33,597 bases of DNA, taken from assembly GCA_012735495.1 (NCBI GenBank), contig JAAYHD010000036.1, positions 1 through 33,597 of the forward strand, written 5' to 3'. The stretch's first letter is position 1, and each line of letters starts with the position of its first letter. Shown in pieces: positions 17,650-24,956 of the stretch. A program made the position numbers and the translations under genes. This stretch comes from Clostridiales bacterium. GTDB taxonomy: Bacteria; Bacillota; Clostridia; Lachnospirales; Lachnospiraceae. The notes beneath the pieces are model-generated. The model was not told where the DNA came from and ran no database searches. It saw nothing but the letters and a program-made list of their open reading frames with translations.

Positions 17650-18180
17650 TTATTTCAATAACCTTTGTTTAAAAGCTTTAATTCTCTGTCCGTATCGACT
17701 AGTAAACACTACTCCACAAATGATAATGCTGCATGCCGCTCCTTCGGAGAAATCAGTTATGGCACTCAAAACATTATTCTCAATAAGGCTGGTGTGGCTT
17801 ATTATTTGGGAAAGAACCCAAAGCAAAGCTCCTGCCGTCAATAATATATGAATTCTTCTGGTAAATCGCTCCGTTTCATTATTCGTATAATCCACGGCCT
17901 TTAATGCGGCTTCCTTTAACTCATTATTCATCTTCTCATCACTCATTTTCTCATTATTCATCCTCTCATTATTCCTTTCCCCATTTAATAATTCCCTGAA
18001 ATCAACACCATAGAAATCAGACATCTCTATCAAAATGTCCAGATCCGGCATGTTTCTTCCGGTTTCCCACCGTGAAACGGTCCTGTTTGATACATGAAAT
18101 ATTTCAGCCAACTGTTCCTGCGTTAGCCCTTTTTCCTTTCGAAGCTCTTTCAGAAAGGAACCTATTTTTTTCTGGTCCAT
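17650..18180 (-). CDS. XRE-family HTH regulator with two C-terminal membrane helices
   Basis: About 176 residues. Residues 6-62 are a Cro/CI-type helix-turn-helix (LRKEKGLTQEQLAEIFHVSNRTVSRWETG, split here: LTQEQLAEIF then VSNRTVSRWE). A hydrophilic linker follows with near-repeats of the type NNERM/NNEKM/SDEKM/NNE (about 73-90). Two hydrophobic segments (about 112-128 and 140-158) would anchor the protein in the membrane. Such HTH-plus-membrane proteins are common in Firmicutes. The start is the ATG at 18180, with GGAGG seven bases upstream; the frame is open further up but without a site. It is transcribed away from the adjacent ABC operon. Its target is unknown. Confidence 0.85.
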   Translation of the reverse strand: MDQKKIGSFLKELRKEKGLTQEQLAEIFHVSNRTVSRWETGRNMPDLDILIEMSDFYGVDFRELLNGERNNERMNNEKMSDEKMNNELKEAALKAVDYTNNETERFTRRIHILLTAGALLWVLSQIISHTSLIENNVLSAITDFSEGAACSIIICGVVFTSRYGQRIKAFKQRLLK

Positions 18181-18480
18181 GTAAATCCTCCATACATCAT
18201 AAAAATAACTGTTCGCTTGAGAAAATACCACGACATAAAGTGAGAATTACAAGTTTTCCGTATTGGACACATCATGTCGGGTTTGCACCGAAAGTCTTGA
18301 AGATGGTCATATTCCGTGTAGCATAACTCAAAAGAAAGCTTCCCAATATTATGTGCTTAACCGTTAATCATACGATTCACAATTTTTCACATTTTATCAC
18401 GATTGCTTACGGGTATCAATACATTATATGACCAAAACATCATATAAAAAACGCCTCTGTAACCGTATTATAAATAAGTA
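18181..18480. other. Gene-free region between divergent regulator and ABC operon
   Basis: I see no supported gene in this 300-base stretch. It must hold the start signals of the minus-strand HTH gene. The 18225-18330 part has a more mixed composition than its AT-rich surroundings and may be an old insertion scar, but no frame gives a recognisable protein. Confidence 0.3.
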
Positions 18481-18520
18481 TTGACAAAGCGTGTATAGTG
18501 TATATAATGTGTATATACAC
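18481..18520 (+). promoter_or_regulatory. Promoter and GTGTATATACAC operator of the ABC-GntR operon
   Basis: TTGACA (18481-18486), a 16-base spacer and TATAAT (18503-18508) form a consensus promoter. The perfect 12-base palindrome GTGTATATACAC follows at once (18509-18520), and further GTGTA half sites occur in the spacer. YtrA-type GntR repressors bind such GTGTA/TACAC sites in their own promoters, and one is encoded as the third gene, so autorepression is likely. Confidence 0.8.
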
Positions 18521-18554
18521 ATTGAACTTTTACACAATGCAATGAGGTGATTGA

Positions 18555-19439
18555 ATGAACAAGGTGCTTGAAGTGATTGGGCTGGAAAAGCATTATGACA
18601 ACTTTACGCTCGACAAGGTTTCGTTCTCAATTGAACCTGGATATATCATGGGCTATATCGGTCCGAACGGGGCGGGAAAGACGACAACTATCAATGCCAT
18701 ACTGGACATAATAAAGCCGGACAAGGGCAAAATAATGCTGTTTGGCAAAGAGCTTAACGGCAACGCCTGTGAAATCAAGCAAAGGATAGGATTTATCATC
18801 GGTGAGAATGCCTTTTATGAGTTCATGAACGCAAAAGAAATGGCAGGCATAATATCAAGATTTTATAAACGCTGGGACTGGGGCTTGTTCAACAAGTATA
18901 TGCGTGAATTTGAGCTTGATCCTGGGAAGAAAATCGAATCCTATTCCAGGGGGATGAAAGTAAAATTCGCGTTAGCTTGTGCGCTGAGCCATCATGCCGA
19001 GCTATTCATCCTCGACGAACCCACCTCCGGGTTGGACCCGGTATTCAGGAGCGAGTTGATGGAAATATTCCAGCAAATCATTTCAGACGGTGAAAAGACA
19101 ATTCTGTTTTCAACGCATATCACCTCTGATCTTGACAATATTGCAGACTATATTACCTTTATTTATCAGGGCCGGATTGTTTTTTCCCGGGACAAGGATT
19201 CCATCATGACGGAATTCGCCCTGGTCAAGGGCAGAAAGGACCAGCGTGATATGGTACTCGGCAGTGGGAAAATCAAGGGCATGCTTGAGTCTGATGTAGG
19301 ATTTTCAGCTCTGACCGATGACAGGAACTGGTTTTTTAGGAACGCGCCCGGCAGTCTTGTTATCGAAAGAGCCACACTGGAGGATATCATGGTACATTTT
19401 GTAAGGGGGAATAAAAAATATGACAAGCTTGCTATATAA
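18555..19439 (+). CDS. ABC transporter ATP-binding protein
   Basis: ATPase subunit of an ABC-2-type exporter, 294 residues. Walker A is GPNGAGKTT (36-44), the signature loop is the degenerate SYSRGMK, Walker B is LFILDEPTSGLD, and the switch His is in STHIT. The C-terminal 80 residues form the extra domain usual for YtrB/BcrA-like ATPases. GAGGTGA precedes the ATG. It is followed by its permease with a 20-base overlap and by a GntR/YtrA regulator. This set-up is known for cell-envelope-stress or antimicrobial-peptide responses, which is inference here. Confidence 0.93.
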   Translation: MNKVLEVIGLEKHYDNFTLDKVSFSIEPGYIMGYIGPNGAGKTTTINAILDIIKPDKGKIMLFGKELNGNACEIKQRIGFIIGENAFYEFMNAKEMAGIISRFYKRWDWGLFNKYMREFELDPGKKIESYSRGMKVKFALACALSHHAELFILDEPTSGLDPVFRSELMEIFQQIISDGEKTILFSTHITSDLDNIADYITFIYQGRIVFSRDKDSIMTEFALVKGRKDQRDMVLGSGKIKGMLESDVGFSALTDDRNWFFRNAPGSLVIERATLEDIMVHFVRGNKKYDKLAI

Positions 19440-20052
19440 GGACTGGAGTATAATTAAAAAAACGAGGGCGCTCTATTTTTCAGTGCTGTATTTTTCCCTC
19501 ATTATGCCTTCGTTTCAAAACATGGATTTCTTCGGGAAAAGCTTTTTGGCCAATTCCTACTACATTTTTATAATCTATTTGCTGTTCTCTTATCTGACTG
19601 CATATGATTACAAGTACAACAGCGATAACTTTATACCTGCCTTTCCGGTTACAAAAAAGCAAATTGTTGCCGCAAGGTATGTATTCGTCGCTCTGACCTT
19701 TGCGGCCTGCCTGGTTCTGCAATCGGTTGTCAGAATTGTCATTTTGGTTTTAAAGGGCCAGGATATAAATATTATGAATATTATGGACTATGGACAGGCG
19801 GCTATATTGATTTTAGTTTTCAGCCTCTACTTTGGGATTGTACTACCGTTATACTACAAGTTAGGTTACCAAAAATTAAGATTGTTAATGATAGGTGCAG
19901 CGGTTATCTCCGGTACAGTTTCAAGCGTCCTTTCAGAAGTTGGTTTGGACATGAACCGGCCGCTGGTCATGTTGTTCGCAGTAATTATCAGCGCAGTGAT
20001 TTATTATTTTTCATTTACCATATCAGTCAATATTTATAAAAACGGAAATTGA
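19420..20052 (+). CDS. ABC-2-type membrane permease
   Basis: Membrane subunit of 210 residues with six hydrophobic segments. The start MTSLLYKDW, a short FSYLTAYDYKYN loop and FPVTKKQIVAARY are typical of the ABC2_membrane_5-type permeases that pair with YtrA-regulated ATPases. The ATG lies inside the 3' end of the ATPase gene (20-base overlap), so the two are translationally linked. Substrate unknown. Confidence 0.87.
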   Translation: MTSLLYKDWSIIKKTRALYFSVLYFSLIMPSFQNMDFFGKSFLANSYYIFIIYLLFSYLTAYDYKYNSDNFIPAFPVTKKQIVAARYVFVALTFAACLVLQSVVRIVILVLKGQDINIMNIMDYGQAAILILVFSLYFGIVLPLYYKLGYQKLRLLMIGAAVISGTVSSVLSEVGLDMNRPLVMLFAVIISAVIYYFSFTISVNIYKNGN

Positions 20053-20067
20053 TGGAGAGGTGAGCCA

Positions 20068-20439
20068 TTGGATATCATAATTGCCAACTCGTTGGATAAA
20101 CCTATATATATGCAGATAAAGGAGCAGGTCATAGACCAGATCATCAACGAGAAGCTGAAGCCGGGCGAAATGCTGCCTTCAATCAGGACCCTCGCAAAAG
20201 AGCTGAGGATTAGCGTCATCACAACAAAAAGGGCCTATGATGAACTGGAAAGGGACGGCTACATAGAGACCGTGGTGGGAAAAGGCACTTTCGTATCGGG
20301 AATCAATAAAGATATAATCCGCGAGAGGCAAATGGGGTTGCTGGAAAATGACCTGTACGCCCTTATCGACAATGCAAAACGCATGAAGCTGTCAAAGCAG
20401 GAGCTGTTCGACCTAATCAACTTACTCTGGGAAGAATGA
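20068..20439 (+). CDS. GntR-family (YtrA subfamily) transcriptional repressor
   Basis: A 123-residue regulator made of a winged helix (about 10-78: PIYMQIKEQVIDQI, LPSIRTLAKELRISVITTKRAYDELERDGYI, GKGTFV) and only about 45 further residues for dimerisation. The short C-terminus is the hallmark of the YtrA subfamily. The TTG start is supported by GGAGAGGTGA 5-14 bases upstream. It follows the permease by 15 bases and probably represses the operon through the palindrome next to the -10 box. Confidence 0.92.
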   Translation: MDIIIANSLDKPIYMQIKEQVIDQIINEKLKPGEMLPSIRTLAKELRISVITTKRAYDELERDGYIETVVGKGTFVSGINKDIIRERQMGLLENDLYALIDNAKRMKLSKQELFDLINLLWEE

Positions 20440-20468
20440 AAGCGGCCGTTCTTTCTTCTCCCACTATC

Positions 20469-20488
20469 ACACTGTCCCGGTGTTTTTT
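20469..20488 (+). terminator. Probable terminator of the ABC-GntR operon
   Basis: A short stem ACACTG/CGGTGT with a three-base loop is followed by six T, 30 bases after the gntR stop. The stem is only six pairs with one G-T, so this is moderate evidence. Confidence 0.5.
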
Positions 20489-20500
20489 ACGCCGCATTGC

Positions 20501-20665
20501 TTAATGTACCGGCTGCTTTCCCGTCTGAAAATATGAGATAGTTTTCTTCCATTTTTCTGAAAACGCCTTTTCAAAGTATTTCTGTCTATTATCAGTTGTT
20601 ATGTTATCCCATACCTGATCGAGAACTATGCCTTTGTTTGCTTTCTTCCATGTTAAATTATACCA
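20501..20665 (-). pseudogene. Unidentified C-terminal gene remnant
   Basis: A minus-strand frame without start codon encodes about 54 residues that look protein-like: ANKGIVLDQVWDNITTDNRQ, KYFEKAFSEKWKKTISYFQ, ending TGKQPVH. Composition and amphipathic character look coding, but I do not recognise the family. An in-frame TAA precedes it. With the A/T-rich DNA at 20666-20935, where I see no gene, it fills the gap after the GntR operon. Confidence 0.3.
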
Positions 20666-20941
20666 TTAGGAGCTCAGCATTTCAAAAGGCAATAAAATAA
20701 CGCAACCGGAGACAGTGTTTATTATATTTTATTGAATGTAACGCACGAAAAATGATATAATATGCTGGATAAATAATACAATAAAGGCAAAATACTGTAA
20801 TTGTATTTTAAAGCCATGATGCATTTTTTGTCAGTTAACCTGTCAAATTTGATAAATTAAGATAATAAGGCAATGGAATGTTACAATGGAACCAGTAAGG
20901 CAAAAAGCTAAATAAATGAAATTCAGAAATGGAGGTTAAAA

Positions 20942-20990
20942 ATGAACAGAGAACTTGAGCTTTTTATCGAAAAAGTAATTGCTGGAGAGA
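20942..20990 (+). pseudogene. Orphan 5' gene fragment with a good ribosome binding site
   Basis: GGAGG lies seven bases before an ATG that opens MNRELELFIEKVIAGERYF. The sequence looks like a normal gene start, but from about 20990 the DNA becomes the antisense of the nuclease-like remnant, and the frame ends soon after. The junction suggests that two unrelated genes were joined head to head by a deletion. The family is not recognised. Confidence 0.4.
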
Positions 20991-21377
20991 GATATTTCCT
21001 CACATTCCAAAAGCTTGCTTTCAATGAATATATTCTTATCTGTAAATTCAATATACACATCCATATTGGGAGCACCAACTGAATAGCCCGTTAATGCTGG
21101 CAGCTTCATTTCAAATTCAATATCCAGGCAGCTTTTTTCATTCGCTAACCAGGAATATGCTTCAAATGCATATCTCGACGACGAATGAACCGACCAGAAC
21201 TTCTTTTTTAATTCATTTCCATCTCCGCTATTATACTGACTAATAAAAGTCTTTATTTGATTTTTCTTCTCGTATGGTGTGTTTAGCCATATTAAATTCT
21301 TTTTTATCATCTGGATCAATATATTGACCTGACTTTTCCTTACCAAGCCTTTCTCTTATTTTAATTTCCTGTTTCAT
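20990..21377 (-). pseudogene. PD-(D/E)XK-like nuclease gene, frameshifted and 3'-truncated
   Basis: The gene begins at the ATG at 21377 (MKQEIKIRERLGKEKSGQYI) with AAGGAG upstream. After about 35 codons the frame must change near 21270 to continue as NQIKTFISQYNSGDG, FWSVHSSSRYAFEAYSWL and YSVGAPNMDVYIEFTDKNIFIESK. The D-x-n-ExK arrangement (MDVYIEF...FIESK) and the SSSRYAFEAYSWL helix resemble restriction-endonuclease-like proteins. The frame then runs into the plus-strand orphan fragment, so the 3' end is missing. It is therefore doubly broken. The nuclease assignment is tentative. Confidence 0.5.
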
Positions 21378-21621
21378 GCCTGTTTTTTCTCCTTAGATTT
21401 GTCTTTATATCATAAACTTGCCAAAATCTAAACTCCATAGCCTCTCCCATATACCCTTTTCGCCAATAGGATGGCTGAGCTTGTTCCACCGAATTGCATG
21501 GCTCTGTATCATACAGATATTGATTTACTTCATCATTTGAAAACTGTTTATAGAAGAACTCCGCATCGTCACGTCCGATACATTTTAATAATAATCTCTC
21601 TGTTTCTAAGTCAATAGACAT
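21361..21621 (-). pseudogene. GNAT (RimJ/RimL-like) acetyltransferase with internal deletion
   Basis: The N-terminus reads ETERLLLKCIGRDDAEFFYK and has the ERLLL start typical of RimJ/RimL-like GNAT proteins. After about 48 residues it jumps to PSYWRKGYMGEAMEF, which is the acetyl-CoA-binding region (WxKGYMxEA) normally found 50-60 residues later. The tail then leaves the family and ends overlapping the start of the nuclease remnant. At 86 residues against a usual 160-180, it must be inactive. Confidence 0.75.
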
Positions 21622-21822
21622 AAGGCATTCCCCTCAATCGTATGTATATCAATATTATATAATATAACTTGTTTTTCCGCATGGAATTTTAATGTATCTT
21701 GCGTAATATCACTGCCATGCACTCAATATGACTAAAGTTAATGGAATTGATAGAAGCTACTCCTTCAGTTTTTATGTTGAGAAACCCGCTTCACGCTCAA
21801 CAGAGAAGCGAGCCGTCCGTAA

Positions 21823-21873
21823 CAAAAATTATATAAAATAGGGCTATCGCATTTACTTCCTATGCAATAGCCC
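21823..21873 (-). terminator. Terminator of the GH130/ABC glycan operon
   Basis: GGGCTATTGCAT pairs with ATGCGATAGCCC (21841-21873; one mismatch) and is followed on the minus strand by TATTTTATATAATTTTT. It lies about 20 bases after the lacI stop and closes the eight-gene operon. Confidence 0.85.
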
Positions 21874-21894
21874 TCATCGGACTGAATAAGAAAA

Positions 21895-22878
21895 TTATAT
21901 TATTGGACAGGTTGTTACAGAATCCCTGTATTTAATTGAACAATCAATGGTAACGGTTCGAACATTCGCCTCCGGATGCTGTAATCTTCTTTTCATAAGT
22001 TGGATGGCCTGCTCTGCCATGAACTCTCTTTGAACATGAGCCGACGTTATCGGCGGATCAGAAATCTCAGAATAGATTACATCATCGAATCCTACCACAC
22101 TGACCTCCTCAGGCACCTTAAAACCGAGGCCTTTTAACTGCTTTATTAATAAAAATGCTGTATGGTCATTGTTGCAAACAAATGCTGTAGGCATATCCGT
22201 TGGGAGTTGAATCTGCTGAAGTATTCCCTTATCGTCTCTATCATCAAGGCGATAATCGGCTCTCAATGGCAATTCCCCTTCCAGCATTGCCTTATAATAA
22301 CCGAGATAACGGTCGTTGACACTGTTGGTATAGTTTAAATTTCCGACAAATGCTATCTTTTTATGGCCCTTGTCAATCAGGTGCGAAGTCAAATTATAAC
22401 TGGCGCGGAAGCTATCTGAGACCACCGAGTCAGCTTCTACACCCCTATAGGAAAAGTCCAGGCAGAGAGTAGGTATTCCAAGACTTTGGACATGCATAAC
22501 ATACTTCCTGGAAAACTGTCCAAGAAACATAATGCCATTAAACTTATCTACTCCGGGATTTAATATGCTTCTTTTTTCATCCTCCCGGCTTACATAAAAC
22601 AAAGAGAATTTCATACTATTGGCCCATCCAAGTTCTTGAAGATACTTATAAAGGCCGCTGTAGAATTTCTCATTTGGTTCAAAGTATACCTCTGAGAAAA
22701 GTACCGCAATGCTGTATTTCAAACGCCTCTTATACTCATAGCCCATCTCTTCTGCCTTTTTTAATATAATGCGCTTTGTTTCTTCTGAAATGTCCTGGCT
22801 GTTTTTAAAACATTTGGATACCGTCATTTTCGATATTCCCAGCTCTGTCGCTATATCCTGCATGGAAACCTTCTTCAA
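21895..22878 (-). CDS. LacI-family transcriptional regulator
   Basis: Sugar-responsive repressor of 327 residues. Residues 4-50 form the LacI headpiece (VSMQDIATELGISKMTVSKC...ISEETKRIILKKAEEMGY). Residues 58-320 are the periplasmic-binding-protein-like effector domain (HKKIAFVGN, PTAFVCNNDHTAF, VSVVGFDDV). The TTG start has GAGGTGAA upstream. It is the last gene of the operon, 36 bases after the DUF1861-like gene, and probably represses the promoter near 30600. The effector is likely a transported or phosphorolysed sugar. Confidence 0.93.
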   Translation of the reverse strand: MKKVSMQDIATELGISKMTVSKCFKNSQDISEETKRIILKKAEEMGYEYKRRLKYSIAVLFSEVYFEPNEKFYSGLYKYLQELGWANSMKFSLFYVSREDEKRSILNPGVDKFNGIMFLGQFSRKYVMHVQSLGIPTLCLDFSYRGVEADSVVSDSFRASYNLTSHLIDKGHKKIAFVGNLNYTNSVNDRYLGYYKAMLEGELPLRADYRLDDRDDKGILQQIQLPTDMPTAFVCNNDHTAFLLIKQLKGLGFKVPEEVSVVGFDDVIYSEISDPPITSAHVQREFMAEQAIQLMKRRLQHPEANVRTVTIDCSIKYRDSVTTCPII

Positions 22879-22914
22879 AACAGTTCACCTCTGCCCTTTT
22901 GCTGAGTTGCCGCC

Positions 22915-23856
22915 TTAATACTTCCGGCATGCCTTATTATTAATTGCATGAAACGGATTTTGAATAGTGAAATATTGTACTTCACAATCCGAAACCCCAA
23001 CGTAAAGTATCGCTTGTTCTCCTATCAAATGAAGTCCCCCGGGGAAGAGGACATCTTCCAGGTCCAGTCGTTTACTTTCACCTGCCAGGAGGTCCCTGCG
23101 CTCAGCCAATATAACAGGAGGCGTAAAGGACATATCTTCAGGCGAGAATATAAAGGCCATGGGATAATAATGACGCGTTTTCTCCGGTCCGAAACATGCA
23201 ATGTGCCCCAGTACACCTATCTTACCATCCGGAAGCAGAACAGCCTCATTTACACCGCCCCATTCCTCTTCTACGAACATATTTAAAAGAGGAGCTTCCT
23301 CCAAAATGGCAGGTGTTATGCTTTTGAAATCATCAACCACGGTAAAGCCTATTTTGCCCCGTCCGCCCTTTTCGCCCTGGGGCCTGGTAAAAATTCCAAT
23401 TCTTTTATCCAAAAGCTCTACCAAACGTATATCTTTCATCCCTAAGGGGCCTTGCGTTAATCTTTCCAGATTCTCAAGAGTATCTCCATAGTAAAATGCC
23501 GTATGCCAGTTAAGCCATTCCGGATTCGTAGGATGCGGGAATACCTCTGTACCACCCAGTACATACTTTCCGCATACTTTTGCTATACTTGGGTCCTGGA
23601 GAGGATACCGTTTCATTTCTTCCATAACGCGATATACATCTTTTTCTATCTCGTGAAAAAAAACTGCTTGAGAAACCTCGCTGTCCCTTTTCTCAACACG
23701 GGCACAGATTATATTCTTCCCTTTGTAATGGAAAGGTGCGGTAGGATTATATACATCAAAGCCGTCTACACCAAGAAATGTAAGGCGTTTTGCCTGGATT
23801 TTTACAGCCTTATTTCTATAAGCCTCAAGCATTTTAGGTAACATACTATCCGTCAT
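22915..23856 (-). CDS. DUF1861-like protein, GH130-associated beta-propeller
   Basis: 313 residues. I recognise the DUF1861 pattern from its motifs: LTFLGVDGFDVYNPTAPF, RVEKRDSE, GMKDIRLVELLDKRIGIFTR, PQGEKGGRGKIGF, EEEWGGVNEA and GKIGVLGHIACF. The fold is probably a five-bladed propeller related to GH43/GH130 enzymes, but to my knowledge no activity is established. There is no signal peptide, so it is cytoplasmic. GGGAGAAG precedes the ATG, and the gene starts 11 bases after GH130. The tight pairing suggests it acts on the same oligosaccharide, as an enzyme or accessory factor. Confidence 0.85.
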   Translation of the reverse strand: MTDSMLPKMLEAYRNKAVKIQAKRLTFLGVDGFDVYNPTAPFHYKGKNIICARVEKRDSEVSQAVFFHEIEKDVYRVMEEMKRYPLQDPSIAKVCGKYVLGGTEVFPHPTNPEWLNWHTAFYYGDTLENLERLTQGPLGMKDIRLVELLDKRIGIFTRPQGEKGGRGKIGFTVVDDFKSITPAILEEAPLLNMFVEEEWGGVNEAVLLPDGKIGVLGHIACFGPEKTRHYYPMAFIFSPEDMSFTPPVILAERRDLLAGESKRLDLEDVLFPGGLHLIGEQAILYVGVSDCEVQYFTIQNPFHAINNKACRKY

Positions 23857-23867
23857 AATCTTCTCCC

Positions 23868-24944
23868 TTAAGTTTTTAAGCCCATGGAAACGAAAACCTC
23901 TTCCAGGGATATTTTTGCACGGGCAATTTTATCATCTGCCGCTCCATAATAAATAATCAGCATGCCGTCTTCCAGCAGGCATCCGCAGGAAAATACAACA
24001 TTTCCAAAAAAGCCTTCCGCTTCATATTCCGTTTCCGGTTCCAATATTGCATTTTCCGTCTTTGCTATGATTTTATCCGGTTGTTTCAAGTCTGTCAACA
24101 TGGCTCCCAGGCAGTACCGATTCTGCCTGTCCGCGCCATGGTAAATGTGTAACCAGCCTTTCTCCGTATAAATTGGTGGCGCGCCGCTTCCGATGCGTCC
24201 GCTTTCCCATCCATCTTCTGTCACTCCACAGACATGTTTATGATTCCCCCAGTGGATAAGATCAGGAGAAGAGGCCAGCCAGATATCGGGAGTTCCGATG
24301 CCATTAGGAACCGGTCTGTGGCATGCATAATATAAACCATTTATTTTTCTCGGAAATATCACTACGTCCTTATTTTCCGGCGGGAAAATTACGCCCATTC
24401 TGTGAAACTCACTAAAATCCGTGGTAATTAAGAGTCCGGGCATAACTCCCATATCAGATACTGCCGTATAAGTGATGCAGTACCTGTCTTCTTCTTCCAT
24501 ATAGGTAATACGGGGGTCTTCCATACCCCATCTCTCATATTTTCCGCAAAAAGGGATTGCCGGTTTTTCGTCTACCGTAAAGTTAATGCCGTCCATGCTT
24601 CTAGCAATACGCAGATGGGATATTGAAGTCAGATTGACTACACTTCTGAAACCCGCATCGTTTTTCAGTACAACGACCCTGGGATCGCTAATATCATATC
24701 TCTCCTGTATCTGCTTTCTGCTCAGTTTCCTGATGCAGATATCATCTATTTGTTCGTCATATACCGGGTAGCACAAATAATCTTCTTCCTGTATAGCACA
24801 GGATTCCGCTACTCTGCATAATAAAATATATTCGTTATCTTTTTTCGCTGCGCCGCAGTTGAACACACCGTCCACCTTCAGGAATTCCCTGGAAGGCTTT
24901 ATGTCTGCGGCAGTTAAGATTGGCTTTTGTGGTTCTCTTATCAT
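23868..24944 (-). CDS. GH130 family glycoside phosphorylase (beta-mannoside type)
   Basis: Cytoplasmic enzyme that splits a beta-mannoside with phosphate, giving mannose 1-phosphate and a shortened sugar. About 358 residues. Family motifs are NPIL-like QKPILT near the N-terminus, FNCGAAKKDNEYILLCRV, WGMEDPRI with the likely catalytic Asp, DVVIFPRKINGLYYACHRP, and SGAPPIYTEKGWLHIYHG. I prefer the ATG at 24944 because GGTGAG stands five bases before it; the frame opens at TTG 24956, directly after the stop of the upstream gene. The subfamily (beta-1,4- or beta-1,2-mannoside, or mannosyl-GlcNAc) cannot be decided by eye. Confidence 0.88.
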   Translation of the reverse strand: MIREPQKPILTAADIKPSREFLKVDGVFNCGAAKKDNEYILLCRVAESCAIQEEDYLCYPVYDEQIDDICIRKLSRKQIQERYDISDPRVVVLKNDAGFRSVVNLTSISHLRIARSMDGINFTVDEKPAIPFCGKYERWGMEDPRITYMEEEDRYCITYTAVSDMGVMPGLLITTDFSEFHRMGVIFPPENKDVVIFPRKINGLYYACHRPVPNGIGTPDIWLASSPDLIHWGNHKHVCGVTEDGWESGRIGSGAPPIYTEKGWLHIYHGADRQNRYCLGAMLTDLKQPDKIIAKTENAILEPETEYEAEGFFGNVVFSCGCLLEDGMLIIYYGAADDKIARAKISLEEVFVSMGLKT

Positions 24945-24956
24945 CTTTCTCACCAA

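Noticed and set aside
18225-18330. Possible IS or gene remnant upstream of the ABC promoter
   Set aside because: Composition differs from the flanks, but no frame on either strand gives a recognisable protein and no inverted ends are seen.
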